Origin: Duganella sacchari
GTDB lineage: Bacteria; Pseudomonadota; Gammaproteobacteria; Burkholderiales; Burkholderiaceae_D
Reading direction: 5' to 3'
Assembly: GCF_900143065.1 (NCBI RefSeq)
Contig: NZ_FRCX01000008.1
Coordinates: 186,001-250,000, forward strand
Length of the DNA stretch: 64,000 bases
The notes beneath the pieces were generated by a model that was given only the letters and a program-made list of their open reading frames with translations, was not told the DNA's origin and ran no database searches. Numbering within the stretch: the first letter of the stretch is position 1; each line of letters begins with the position of its first letter. Made by a program: the position numbers and the translations under genes. Shown one piece after another: positions 17,807 through 26,857 of this stretch.

Positions 17807-18415
17807 TTAGCCCACCAGGCCACGGCTGCGTGCCACGAATGCCGCCTCAGCGCGGCTGCTGACCTGCAGCGTTGCCAGCAAGGCCTGGACATGGCCGCGT
17901 ACCGTGTTTTCCGACAGATGCAACTGCCTGCCGATGAGTTTGTTGGACAGGCCCTGGCACACCAGGTCCAGCACTTCGCACTGACGCGCTGTCAGGCGCG
18001 GCGCATGGTCGCCATTGACCCTGGCGGGCGTCGCCATGACTGCCGGCGCGCGGAGCACTGAAAGAATCGCCTCGAGGATCGCGCCCGCTGGTGCCGCCTT
18101 GGATAGCACTTGTACCGCGCCGCGCTGCAATGCCATGCGTTGCGTGTCCGTGCTGGCATCGGCCGATAGCACCACCACCGGACAGGTTGGCCATTGGCGC
18201 TGCAGCAGCGTCATGCCGTCGAGGCCATTGATGCCGGGCAGTTGCACGTCCAGCAGGATCAGCTGGGGCGGCATTGCGTGGCGAGCGCCCTGCATTGCTT
18301 CCGCGAGAGAGGCCACTTCGCGCAACTGTATTTCGCTGATCGCGCTGGTCAGCATCATCCGCAGGCCAGCGCGAAATAGCGAATGGTCGTCGATCAAAAG
18401 AATGTGGGTCGTCAT
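17807..18415 (-). CDS. LuxR/NarL-type response regulator
   Basis: The protein has 202 residues. The receiver domain (LLIDDHSLFRAGL, phosphoacceptor Asp in LILLDVQLPG) is followed by a GerE/LuxR helix-turn-helix (LTARQCEVLDLVCQGLSNK to ENTVRGHVQALL). The ATG at 18415 begins the receiver; the longer frame to 18490 is not supported. It is the first gene of a unit with the hybrid kinase, whose start is six bases after its stop. Since the kinase is frameshifted, this regulator may now lack its partner. Confidence 0.93.
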   Translation of the reverse strand: MTTHILLIDDHSLFRAGLRMMLTSAISEIQLREVASLAEAMQGARHAMPPQLILLDVQLPGINGLDGMTLLQRQWPTCPVVVLSADASTDTQRMALQRGAVQVLSKAAPAGAILEAILSVLRAPAVMATPARVNGDHAPRLTARQCEVLDLVCQGLSNKLIGRQLHLSENTVRGHVQALLATLQVSSRAEAAFVARSRGLVG

Positions 18416-18550
18416 ATTGTCAATTACACGCCATCGCCATGGCCGGCGCAAGCAGGTGAAATCAAAATGGTCCAAATGGACTATGTCCATAAGAATAATA
18501 TAAAAATATCATCACCCATTCCACCAATTTAACTCTTGAAAGGGTATTTC

Positions 18551-19069
18551 ATGAAGAAGTTAGTCCTGACTACGTTGTTTGCGCTGGCCAGCGTTGCCGC
18601 AAAAGCTGACACCTTCGTCGTCGATCTGGTGCACTCGCAAAGCAATCCAGCCAAATGGACCGCCAAGTTTGGCAACAGCTTTGCCATCGCCGACCGCGAA
18701 CCATTCTTTGAAGACTATTACACCTTTGCACCGGCGTTGGGCGGGCAGTTGCGTGTCAATGGCGGTTTGCTCAATATCTTCAGCGACAACGCGGAAAACA
18801 TCACGTTCAAGGAAGTGACGCTGAACGGCTACAAGTTCGACTTATCCAAAGGCACGACGTTCAACCTGGCCACGCTGCCGACCACGGTCCTGACGGGACC
18901 GCTGAAGCTGCATGTGTTCGGAAAATATGGAGAGGCGTCGAGCTATTCAGGCACCATCAACATCACCACGGCGGTACCCGAGCCGGAAACCTACGCCATG
19001 CTGCTGGGCGGTCTGGCCCTGGTGGGCGCCGTCGTCCGCCGCCGCAAAGCCGCTAAGCCGTCGGCCTAA
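18551..19069 (+). CDS. PEP-CTERM sorting domain protein, FxDxF type
   Basis: This 172-residue exported protein has a signal peptide (MKKLVLTTLFALASVAAKA), an FxDxF-like motif (FFEDYYTF) in a beta-rich body, and a C-terminal PEP, hydrophobic helix (YAMLLGGLALVGAVV) and RRRK tail. It is the same class as the protein at 658 but with little body similarity, so they are not recent copies. The ATG at 18551 is preceded by GAAAGGG at good spacing. It would need an exosortase encoded elsewhere. Confidence 0.9.
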   Translation: MKKLVLTTLFALASVAAKADTFVVDLVHSQSNPAKWTAKFGNSFAIADREPFFEDYYTFAPALGGQLRVNGGLLNIFSDNAENITFKEVTLNGYKFDLSKGTTFNLATLPTTVLTGPLKLHVFGKYGEASSYSGTINITTAVPEPETYAMLLGGLALVGAVVRRRKAAKPSA

Positions 19070-19087
19070 GCCATCCGCGCAGCGTTA

Positions 19088-19124
19088 TAAAAAAAGCCCG
19101 CCAGGAGCGTCAGCTCTGGCGGGC
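19088..19124 (-). terminator. intrinsic terminator of the phoX gene
   Basis: GCCCGCCAG (19096-19104) and CTGGCGGGC (19116-19124) form a strong stem that extends inwards. On the minus strand it is followed by eight T (plus 19088-19095). It sits 25 bases after the phoX stop codon and may also slow read-through from the PEP-CTERM gene. Confidence 0.85.
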
Positions 19125-19148
19125 AGAATCAACCAGGAAAGGACTGGC

Positions 19149-21071
19149 TTAGAAGCTCAGTGCCGGGAAGCCGGTGATGTAGCCGACTGCCGCGCCGTAA
19201 CGGTCGCGGTAGTTGGCGCGGATCAGCGGATCCAGCGTGGCCTGCACTTTGCTGTGCACCGACTCCCAGTCGCCAGGGTGCTGGAAGTTGCTCATGATGT
19301 AGGCGAAGCCGTTGATGTCGTCGACCGCGTGCAGGCCGGTCGATTCAGCGCCCGACGGCGTCGACATGATGCGGGTCAGCGCCTTGGTGTCGACGTTGTA
19401 GGCCCACAGGAAGTTGTTGACGTGGGTGCTGCTGTCTTCGCCGATGAACAGGGTGCGCAGTTTTTCGGAGAACTTGATGTTGTCCGGGTTGGCGACCTTG
19501 TCCGCGTTGGCCTTGTTGCCCAGTGCATCAGGCGTGGCCAGGTCTTCGCTGAGCAGGGCCGGTACGGCGCCCATGTCGACCGGGACCCATTCGCTGCTGA
19601 TGGCCGTGCCCTTGGTGTCGCTCTGGCCGCCCTTCATGTTCAGCGCGTAGACGGCGCCAGCGGCCGGGCCTTTGATGGCGATGCCGCCCGAACCGTTGGT
19701 CATGGCCGAGCCAATCGCGGCGATGGCCGAGTAGGCGATCTTGTCCTTGGCGTTGACGGTGGTGCCTTCCATTTTGGTGAAGCCCATGCTGCCGCCCATC
19801 AGCGCTGCGTAGCGGTGGGTTTCCAGGAAGGCTGCGGCCTTCTCCATGCCTGGCTTGATCTTGATCCAGTTGTAGGTGCCGCTGAACGGGATCTTGGTGA
19901 AGCTGGCGTCCGACGGATCGCTGGTCTTCACTTCCATGATGTCGGCTGCCTTGAGCTTGTCGGCCAGGGCCTTGATTTCAGCACTGGTGGCGCTGCCCAG
20001 CTTGATCCAGGTCAGCGTCGCCGAGCCGCCGTTGTCGGTGGTCTTCTGGTTCCATTTGGCGACGTACAGGGTGCCGCTCGACAGGTCCTGCGCCTTGTCG
20101 GCGATGAACATGAACAGGCCGCCGTTGGTGGCGTCATCGCCCATCAGCGTGGTGCGTTCGTCCGGCATCACTTGCACCAGCTCGTGCGAGATGCGGCCCA
20201 GGCAGTAGTGCTTCTTGCACGAACCGGTGCCGTCGGCGTTGACGGTGATTTCCGGCAGGTGGCCGTAATGGTAAGGGTTGGCCTTGGTGGCGTCGCCGTA
20301 CAGGTTGGTGCTGAAATTGGCGAACTGGGTGTTCTTCTCGATGGTGGTCGCGTCCGGCTCGTACTCTTCGCTCGACAGGTGGGTGTTCCATGGCGAACGG
20401 CTGGCGCCGCAGGTGATCCACAGGCCGTTGGCCGGGCTGGTATCGACGTTGTGGTATTTCACCAGCGACAGTGCGCCGGTGGTTTTGTCCTGGTCCAGCG
20501 TCAGGATGGCGATAGGCGACGGCAGCATGCCGTACATGGAATCGCCCTTGACGTTGCGGGTGGCGTATTCAAACTGCACCACGGCGAACACGGCGTTGCC
20601 CTTGATGCCGCTGACGGTAGTCGACGCCAGCTTCAGCAGCGAGGTGCCGTCCGGGCAGTCGGAGAAGAACTGGCGCGAGTTGGCGTCGGTCTTGTCAACG
20701 ATCGGCTTGTTGTTGATGTCGTAGTAGCCGCCGGCCAGTATCGTGCCGCCGCTGCCGTTCGGCACTTGCGCGCCGGTGATGAAGAAGGTCTGGTAAGCCA
20801 GGTTGTACGGGACCGTCTTGCCGTCCGAGTACAGGGCCTGCATGGCCGAAGCCACGGCGGTGGTCGCCATTTTTGGCGCGTCGGCCAGGGTCGGCGCCGC
20901 CATGCCCGAGAAGCTGACGGACATCAGTTGGGCGGTAGGGGCGGCCGTGTCGCCGCCGCCGCATGCGGACAGCAGGGCCGCGGTGGCGCTGCCGCCAGCC
21001 AGTGGCAACAAGGGGGCGCTGGACAAGAATTTCAGAAGGCTACGGCGGGAGGAATCGAGTTGCTCGGTCAT
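19149..21071 (-). CDS. phoX: PhoX family alkaline phosphatase (DUF839)
   Basis: The protein has 640 residues. The N-terminus has a twin-arginine signal (SRRSLLKF) and then a Cys-containing LSACGGG, so the protein may be a Tat-exported lipoprotein. The body matches PhoX/DUF839: TCGASRSPWNTHLSSEEYEP near 215-235, a long beta-propeller, and IKFSEKLRTLFIGEDSSTH near the C-terminal third. PhoX enzymes hydrolyse phosphomonoesters in the periplasm with iron and calcium. The promoter has a Pho box with a -10 box at the right distance, so phosphate-starvation control by PhoB is likely. An intrinsic terminator follows. Confidence 0.9.
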   Translation of the reverse strand: MTEQLDSSRRSLLKFLSSAPLLPLAGGSATAALLSACGGGDTAAPTAQLMSVSFSGMAAPTLADAPKMATTAVASAMQALYSDGKTVPYNLAYQTFFITGAQVPNGSGGTILAGGYYDINNKPIVDKTDANSRQFFSDCPDGTSLLKLASTTVSGIKGNAVFAVVQFEYATRNVKGDSMYGMLPSPIAILTLDQDKTTGALSLVKYHNVDTSPANGLWITCGASRSPWNTHLSSEEYEPDATTIEKNTQFANFSTNLYGDATKANPYHYGHLPEITVNADGTGSCKKHYCLGRISHELVQVMPDERTTLMGDDATNGGLFMFIADKAQDLSSGTLYVAKWNQKTTDNGGSATLTWIKLGSATSAEIKALADKLKAADIMEVKTSDPSDASFTKIPFSGTYNWIKIKPGMEKAAAFLETHRYAALMGGSMGFTKMEGTTVNAKDKIAYSAIAAIGSAMTNGSGGIAIKGPAAGAVYALNMKGGQSDTKGTAISSEWVPVDMGAVPALLSEDLATPDALGNKANADKVANPDNIKFSEKLRTLFIGEDSSTHVNNFLWAYNVDTKALTRIMSTPSGAESTGLHAVDDINGFAYIMSNFQHPGDWESVHSKVQATLDPLIRANYRDRYGAAVGYITGFPALSF

Positions 21072-21160
21072 GGTAGAAGGAATCCTGTTGTAGTTGTGGC
21101 CGTTCCATGTGCCTGGCAGAGGGCATCATGCGAAGCAGTGGCTGGGCTTCGACGGCGGCA

Positions 21161-21213
21161 ATATTAGCTATTTGGTATGACAGGACTGTGACATTGCGAT
21201 ACAAAGCGATACA
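21161..21213 (-). promoter_or_regulatory. Pho box and -10 element of phoX
   Basis: On the minus strand, ATGTCAC-AGTC-CTGTCAT (plus 21194-21177) gives two 7-bp repeats separated by 4 bp, the exact layout of a PhoB box. Two weaker TGTAT half-sites continue upstream at 10-bp steps (plus 21199-21203 and 21209-21213). A TATAAT-like TAATAT (plus 21166-21161) lies 10 bases downstream, where the -10 box of a PhoB-activated promoter is expected. Confidence 0.8.
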
Positions 21214-21316
21214 GAACGACACCAAACCGTTGATTGGTAACAAATCGCTTCAACCCGGGCGTGGGGTGGGGAAAAGGGCTATATTGTTTGCATAGACTTC
21301 AAGAAGGAGCCGCATC

Positions 21317-21808
21317 ATGCGCCTGAATCCCCGTACCGTGCTGGTGGCCGCTGTGGCGCTGCTGGCCTCGAGCGCCGCGCTGGCGCAAGTAACCGTCACC
21401 TACGTCAAGGCCGACGACTACACCGATATGCCGCGCAACGCGATTGACCGCGAGCGCACGCTCAAGGACTTTAGCGATTACTTCAAGACGCTGGACAAGA
21501 AGCTGCCGGCCGGGCAGTCGCTGAAGATCGAAGTGCTGGACATCGACCTGGCCGGCCGCCTGTATCCGCGCCGCGCCGGCGACGATATCCGCATCATGAA
21601 TGGCGGCGCCGACTGGCCGCATATGCACCTGAAGTACACGCTGGAGCAGGATGGCCAGGTGCTGCGCAGCGGCGACGAACAGCTGTCGAACATGAACTAT
21701 CAGGGCCGCCTGGGCGGCTACTTCGACAGCGACCCGCTGCGCTACGAGAAGCAGATGCTGGACGACTGGTTCAACAAATCCATCGTGCCCAAGGTCGCCA
21801 AGCGCTGA
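21317..21808 (+). CDS. DUF3016 domain exported protein
   Basis: This 163-residue protein has a signal peptide ending at AALAQ (residue 24). The mature part is a DUF3016 domain with VTVTYVKADDYTDM, LKIEVLDIDLAGR, GGADWPHMHLKYTL and the final YEKQMLDDWFNK. Function is unknown for the family; it is probably periplasmic. It stands alone, 245 bases from the divergent phoX gene, with AAGGAG before the ATG. It ends 4 bases from the convergent thioesterase gene. Confidence 0.85.
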   Translation: MRLNPRTVLVAAVALLASSAALAQVTVTYVKADDYTDMPRNAIDRERTLKDFSDYFKTLDKKLPAGQSLKIEVLDIDLAGRLYPRRAGDDIRIMNGGADWPHMHLKYTLEQDGQVLRSGDEQLSNMNYQGRLGGYFDSDPLRYEKQMLDDWFNKSIVPKVAKR

Positions 21809-21812
21809 TTGC

Positions 21813-22256
21813 CTAGTCCAGGCGGTTAGCCTTGGGGAACTTGGCCAGGAACTCCGGCGGCATCGGGGTGACCTGGCTGGTCTTGTAATTGAAGAAGACA
21901 AAACCATACTTGGCCATGGCCACCAGCTTGCCGTCGCCCGGACGCGTGATGCGGAAGATGATGTCGCCGCCGTACTGGTTGAAGTCCATCACGCCGACCT
22001 CGAACACCAGCTGGTCGCGCGCATGCGCCTCGGCGCGGTAGGTGGTGGCCAGGTCGGTGATGATGATGCCAGTGCCATCCTGCCCCGTCTCCTGCACGCC
22101 ATACTCGAACAGGAAGCGCGCCCGCGCTTCCGAGATCATGGAAACCATCGAGTCATTGCCCAGATGGTTGGCGCCGTTGATGTCGGTGACGCGCACCGTG
22201 AGCTGCGTGGAAAAAATAAACAACTCATCCGGGAAGTCCAGTTTCAGGCGGGCCAT
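21813..22256 (-). CDS. hotdog-fold thioesterase
   Basis: The protein has 147 residues and a single 4HBT-like hotdog domain: VRVTDINGANHLGNDSMVSM is the active-site strand and helix, and AMAKYGFVFFNYKT comes at the end. Members hydrolyse acyl-CoA thioesters in the cytosol. The start at 22256 follows AAGGAATGCGC; an ATG two codons earlier (22262) is equally possible. Confidence 0.85.
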   Translation of the reverse strand: MARLKLDFPDELFIFSTQLTVRVTDINGANHLGNDSMVSMISEARARFLFEYGVQETGQDGTGIIITDLATTYRAEAHARDQLVFEVGVMDFNQYGGDIIFRITRPGDGKLVAMAKYGFVFFNYKTSQVTPMPPEFLAKFPKANRLD

Positions 22257-22334
22257 GCGCATTCCTTGTGTGTGATGCCGCCATTTTAACGCAGTCGGCA
22301 ATAGCTCTTTAGTGGTAAGACCGCGGCAGCAATA

Positions 22335-22357
22335 GTGTGTACGATCGGCCTACACAC
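22335..22357. promoter_or_regulatory. inverted repeat before small membrane protein gene
   Basis: GTGTGTA (22335-22341) and TACACAC (22351-22357) are inverted around a 9-base centre, only 17 bases before the ATG at 22374. It could be an operator or a short leader hairpin just upstream of the AAAGGAG ribosome site. Confidence 0.4.
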
Positions 22358-22373
22358 ACTGAAAGGAGCTGCC

Positions 22374-22862
22374 ATGATTTATGGCCTGACTTACCTGGGC
22401 GTCATGCATACGCTGATCAGCCTGGTTGCGGTCGGCGCGGCGCTGGCCAGCTTCGTACGCGACCAGCGCATTGATCCCGCCAGCGCGCTGGGCAAAGTCT
22501 ATGTCTGGACCACGGTGCTGACCTGCGTGACCGGCTTCGGCATCTACCAGCACGGCGGTTTTGGCAAGCCGCATATGCTGGGCATCATCACCTTGCTGGT
22601 GCTCGGGCTGGCCTGGTTGGCGGACCGGGGACGGTTTGGCCGCCGTTCGGTGCAGATATCGACCATCAGTTATTCGCTGACGTTTTTCTTCCACCTGGTG
22701 CCGGCCGTGACGGAAACCAGCACGCGTTTGCCATTGGGCGCGCCATGGTTGCCGAACGCCGAGGCGCCGGCGCTGCAAGCGATCACCGGCGTCATGTTCC
22801 TGCTGTTGCTGGTAGGCGTGACCTTGCAGCTGCGCCGCCTGAAGGCGCAGCCGCAGGCTTAG
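22374..22862 (+). CDS. small integral membrane protein, unknown function
   Basis: This 162-residue protein has four hydrophobic helices (about 7-28, 41-60, 68-85 and 138-155). MHTLISLVAVGAALASFVRDQ and ATAT-free loops give no known motif; a conserved-looking FFFHLVPAVTET lies before the last helix. I do not recognise a family. The ATG at 22374 follows GAAAGGAG. It overlaps the convergent dienelactone hydrolase gene by 4 bases. Confidence 0.75.
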   Translation: MIYGLTYLGVMHTLISLVAVGAALASFVRDQRIDPASALGKVYVWTTVLTCVTGFGIYQHGGFGKPHMLGIITLLVLGLAWLADRGRFGRRSVQISTISYSLTFFFHLVPAVTETSTRLPLGAPWLPNAEAPALQAITGVMFLLLLVGVTLQLRRLKAQPQA

Positions 22863-23560
22863 AGCTGTTCGCTCAGGAAGACCAGCGTGTTGCCGTGGGC
22901 TTCGGCTGCAGCGCGCTGGTTGTAGGACGAACGGTGGTTGCAGTTGAAGCCGTGCTCGGCGCCGTCGTAGACATGGATTTCGACCTGCTCGTTGTCTTCA
23001 AAACGCTCGGCGATGCTCTTTACGGCGTCCATTGGAATATGGCTGTCGGCCGCACCGAAATGCATCAGCACCGGCACCTTGATTTCCGGCGCGCGGTCCA
23101 GCGCGTTCTGGATGCCGCCGCCGTAGTAGGCCACGGCCGTATCCACCAGGCCATTGGCGGCCGTGTGGTAGGACAGGCGGCCGCCGAAGCAGAAGCCGAG
23201 CGAGGCCACCCTGGCGCTGCCCACGGCGTCCAGTCCGCGCAGCACCTTGATGGTGGCGGCGATGTCTTGCTGGGCGGTGGCGAAGTCGGTGGCATTCATG
23301 AGTTCCACCGCGCGCTTCCAGCCGGCGTCGTCATAACCCAGCTCGATGCGGGCGCCGTGGCGCCAGAACATGTCCGGCGCCAGCACTACGTAACCGTCGG
23401 CCGCATACTGGTCGGCCACATTGCGGATGTGCTGGTTGACGCCGAAGATTTCCTGGATCAGCACGATGCCCGGGCCTTTGCCGCCGCGCGGCAGCGACAG
23501 GTAGGCGCCGAACTTGCCGTCGCTGGTTTCAACATCGATCCACTGTGCGTTGGTTTCCAT
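22859..23560 (-). CDS. dienelactone hydrolase family protein
   Basis: This 233-residue cytosolic alpha/beta hydrolase has the Cys-Asp-His triad of dienelactone hydrolase: Cys124 in GFCFGG, Asp172 in GAADSHIP and His203 in DGAEHGF. Glu37 in IQEIFG, which activates the Cys in known enzymes, is also present. Substrates range from dienelactones to other small esters; no aromatic degradation genes are nearby, so the specific role is open. The ATG at 23560 has AAGGAG upstream. Confidence 0.9.
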   Translation of the reverse strand: METNAQWIDVETSDGKFGAYLSLPRGGKGPGIVLIQEIFGVNQHIRNVADQYAADGYVVLAPDMFWRHGARIELGYDDAGWKRAVELMNATDFATAQQDIAATIKVLRGLDAVGSARVASLGFCFGGRLSYHTAANGLVDTAVAYYGGGIQNALDRAPEIKVPVLMHFGAADSHIPMDAVKSIAERFEDNEQVEIHVYDGAEHGFNCNHRSSYNQRAAAEAHGNTLVFLSEQL

Positions 23561-23628
23561 GGTGCTCCTTGGTGGGTAGGTCAGAAAGCGGCCATCGTAC
23601 TCCGTTTTGCGCTGGTTTGCAGCGCCGC

Positions 23629-26600
23629 TCAGTTATACACCTCGCGCGTGTAGACCACCGGTCCGGAGCGGTAAATGCCAAAGGTTTCGCGGCCCGTGCT
23701 GCTGGGCAGATAAGGGATCAGTTCGACCGTATTGCCATTGACGACCGTATTCAGGCGCACATCGACCGAGCCATTGCGCGTCAGCGTAGGCGACGGCGCC
23801 GCCAGGCGGAACGTGGCCCGGCCGCCATTCAGCAACAGCGCGGCGTTGTTGTCGGCCAGCGTCAGCGTGGATGGACAGGTGTGGCTGTTGTTGCTGCTGG
23901 TATCGAGGCCGTTCTGGCAGTTGGTAAAGGTGATCGCGTTACTGATATTGCCATTGCCGCTGGTGGTGACCTGCGGATTGAACACATAGCCGCCGGGCAT
24001 GAAGTACTGGGCGGTGGCGCTGACCGGCAGCGGTGCGGTGGGCGAACCGTAAGCGTTTGACACCAGCAGGCGGCCGCTGACCACGGACAGCGGCGCTTCC
24101 ACCGAGTTGGCGGGCGTGGTGCGCTGCGAGCTGGCGTTGTCGGTATCGGCTGCGCGCAGGTAGATGGTGGCGGGCGGCACGTCCTTGGCCGGGTAGGCGT
24201 AAGTGAAGGTAAAGGACGGCAGGTTGGGGCTGCCAGGGCCGGGACTGGCCAGATTGCCGACGCCGTTGCTGAAGTTGAAGCGGGTCGCGCTGTTGCCGGC
24301 GCTCCAGCCGACGGCGCCGTCGGCGGCCACCGTGCCGCCATTGCTGCTCCAGGCGCTGATGGTCACCGGACTGGCCAGTGCGCCCGTGTAGTTGAGCGTG
24401 GGTGTCGGCGGCGAGTCGCCGTTATAGGCCGTCACTTTCATGAAGAAGAACTGCTTCGAGTTGATGAAGCTGGTGGCGCCGCCGCTGCAGGGATTGACGC
24501 CGGCCGGCAAGGACTGGTTGTTATAGATGCAGCTCATGGTGAGGCCGATCTGCGGATTTTGCACCAGAGTGTTGATCTCGGTGGTGGTCAGCAGAGCCGT
24601 ATCGAAATGGTCCGGAATGAAGCGGCTGACGTATTGCTGGCCGGTGGTCTGGAAGCTGGCCAGTGGCGTGCTGAGATAGTAATTGTTCGTGCTGTTGTTG
24701 GCGGCACTGCCCAGGCTGGGCACCAGCTGGAGATAGCCGACGTCATTGAAGCTGGCGCTGGCGGTGCTGCGGCCCTGGCTGAAGGCGGGGAAGGTTGCCT
24801 TGAGCACGCCCTGGGTATAGCTTTTGGTGCTGGCCGGATTTGCGCTGGTCTGATTGATGACCGGATTGATGACAACCAGCGACGGGGTATTTTCCTTGCC
24901 GAAGTTGGTGGTGGGGTTGTCGAGACTGTTCACTGCAGTGACAGTGAGCGAGAACGGTTCGCTGGCCCGGGCGAAAATGCCTGTCAGCGGCGCTGCCAGC
25001 GGCTGCGGTCCGATGGTCACCGTGTTGGCCGCGTTGACGGCGGTCAGCAGCAGCCTGGCTGGCGCGGCAATGAAGTCGCCATTGCCGGTCGCGCTCAGCG
25101 CGCTGGTCGCATAGCTGGCCGTCAGCGTCACCCGGCCCACCTCCGCATATTGCAGCGTGTTGGTGGCCAGGCCATTGGCATCAAACGTGAACGGGATGCT
25201 GGCGGTGCTGTTATTGCTGCAACTGAGGCTGGTATTGCCGATCCTGACCGGCACCGCTGCCGCCTTGCTGGCCACCGGATCGCTGTAGCTGCAGGACATG
25301 GTGATATTGGTGGCCTGGTTGGCGACCAGCGGCACGCAGCTTTGCGGATTGCTCGGCGATGCGGTCAGGGCCTGGATTGTCACTTGCGCGCCGGAAGCCA
25401 TGGACACGTGATTGCTGCCGCTGACCACCAGCCCGGTGCCGCTGAACACCATATCGCAGGCGGCGCCGCTGCCGCTGTTGACGCACGTGGTGGCATTGGT
25501 GACGCCGCTCGCCGCGGCCGACAGCGTGAATGTGCCAGCAGTGGCGCTCTGCACGGTGGCTGCGCTGTTGACGCCGCCGCTGACGGTGAAGGTCTTGCCG
25601 CCCGGTTGCAGGGTGACGTTGACGTTGCTGGTGTAGTTGGGCGCGGTGCAGGCCGCATTGGCGCAGGCGGTCACCGTCACGGTCTGCGGCTGGCAGGTCA
25701 GGGCCGAACCGCTGTGGTTGATCTGGAAGTGGTGCGGCGCGCCGGCCGGCGCGGCGCCGCAGGTCGGCTGATAGTTGGGATCGGCCTTGGTGACGCAACT
25801 GCACTGCGCCGCGCCGGGGCCGGTGCAGGTGATGGTTTTGGTGACGCCGCTATTCCAGTCGATGTAGATGGAGTTGACCGCCGCATTGCCCTTGATGAAG
25901 GCATTGCTGGAGTGGGTGTTGACGTTGCGCGCCACCACGTCGCCATTGATGGTGCCGCCCGAGCCGATGTCGATGTCGCCGGTCATGGTGACGCCGCCGT
26001 TGATGGTGACATTGGCCGAGGCCATGGTCAGCTGGCCGCCCTTGACCGTGCCGTTGACCGTGTTGCCGCTGCCGATGGTCAGCGAGTTGTTGGCCGTGAT
26101 GTTGCCGGTGACGGTGATGGACGATGGATCGAGCGTGGCGGTGGCGGCGGTCAGGTTGCCTTTCAGCGTGCTGCCGGACGCCAGCTGGAACGAGCTGGTG
26201 GCGGTGACATCGCCGGTCAGCGATACCGGTGAATTGCTGGTCACGGCAGAGGCGGAAATCGGGCCGACGATGGTGGCGTGCGAGCCCAGGTCGATCTGGC
26301 CGCTGGCGGTCAGCGTGCCGGTGATTTTGGTGGCGGAACCGCTGCCGATGGTCATGGTGGCGGCGTTGACGTTGGCGATGATGGTCTGCGCCTGGTTGCC
26401 GATCTTGAAATTGCCGCCGGCGGTGAAGGTGCCGCCGCTGACCGCCAGATTGGACGGGTTCATGTCGGCGATGTTGAGGTTGCCGCTGCCGGTGGTTTGC
26501 AGCGTGGCGGTGCCGCTCATCTGCAGGCTCTGGTTGTAGCTGAATGAGACCGCCGAACTCACCTGCACCGTGTAGCCGCCGGCGATGATGATGACGTCGG

Positions 26601-26787
26601 TGTCGTTGGCGTTGGGCAGCGCGGCGCAGTTGTAGGTGGTGCCCGTCAGTGGACAGGTCGGCACTACATTGCTGCCGTTGAAGTTGAAGGTGCTTGCCTG
26701 CGCCGCGCCGGCCAGCAGCAGACTGGTTGCAATGGCAGCCGCAATGCCGCAACCGCGCCGCAACATGGTTAAAACATTAAGCCACAC
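23629..26787 (-). CDS. MshQ-like DUF6701 protein
   Basis: This 1052-residue exported protein has a signal peptide ending AAQAS (about residue 32). Residues about 60-300 are a Gly/Thr/Ser-rich repeat stretch (GNITANNSLTIGSGNTV style) that suggests a right-handed beta-helix. Next come a Cys-rich segment (CTGPGAAQCSC), Ig-like repeats, and the C-terminal DUF6701 domain that ends in GRETFGIYRSGPVVYTREVY, the hallmark of MSHA-pilus protein MshQ. MshQ is a large surface protein near the pilus locus in Vibrio and relatives, but no other msh or pilin gene is in the window. The GTG at 26787 with AGAGG upstream is preferred; an ATG at 26766 is possible. Confidence 0.85.
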   Translation of the reverse strand: MWLNVLTMLRRGCGIAAAIATSLLLAGAAQASTFNFNGSNVVPTCPLTGTTYNCAALPNANDTDVIIIAGGYTVQVSSAVSFSYNQSLQMSGTATLQTTGSGNLNIADMNPSNLAVSGGTFTAGGNFKIGNQAQTIIANVNAATMTIGSGSATKITGTLTASGQIDLGSHATIVGPISASAVTSNSPVSLTGDVTATSSFQLASGSTLKGNLTAATATLDPSSITVTGNITANNSLTIGSGNTVNGTVKGGQLTMASANVTINGGVTMTGDIDIGSGGTINGDVVARNVNTHSSNAFIKGNAAVNSIYIDWNSGVTKTITCTGPGAAQCSCVTKADPNYQPTCGAAPAGAPHHFQINHSGSALTCQPQTVTVTACANAACTAPNYTSNVNVTLQPGGKTFTVSGGVNSAATVQSATAGTFTLSAAASGVTNATTCVNSGSGAACDMVFSGTGLVVSGSNHVSMASGAQVTIQALTASPSNPQSCVPLVANQATNITMSCSYSDPVASKAAAVPVRIGNTSLSCSNNSTASIPFTFDANGLATNTLQYAEVGRVTLTASYATSALSATGNGDFIAAPARLLLTAVNAANTVTIGPQPLAAPLTGIFARASEPFSLTVTAVNSLDNPTTNFGKENTPSLVVINPVINQTSANPASTKSYTQGVLKATFPAFSQGRSTASASFNDVGYLQLVPSLGSAANNSTNNYYLSTPLASFQTTGQQYVSRFIPDHFDTALLTTTEINTLVQNPQIGLTMSCIYNNQSLPAGVNPCSGGATSFINSKQFFFMKVTAYNGDSPPTPTLNYTGALASPVTISAWSSNGGTVAADGAVGWSAGNSATRFNFSNGVGNLASPGPGSPNLPSFTFTYAYPAKDVPPATIYLRAADTDNASSQRTTPANSVEAPLSVVSGRLLVSNAYGSPTAPLPVSATAQYFMPGGYVFNPQVTTSGNGNISNAITFTNCQNGLDTSSNNSHTCPSTLTLADNNAALLLNGGRATFRLAAPSPTLTRNGSVDVRLNTVVNGNTVELIPYLPSSTGRETFGIYRSGPVVYTREVYN

Positions 26788-26857
26788 GGAGAGACCTCTA
26801 GGAAGGTGAACTGCCTGAATTATAGGCGGTTACGCTCCGTTTCCGTGTGGCAGTTTT

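Noticed and set aside
18912-21167. Long plus-strand open frame opposite phoX
   Set aside because: The frame is a GC-shadow of the minus-strand phosphatase, which has domains, a Tat signal, a Pho box and a terminator.
24559-26232. Plus-strand frame inside the MshQ-like gene
   Set aside because: Composition is Arg/Gly/Asp-rich without domains; the minus-strand protein has a signal peptide and the DUF6701 tail.
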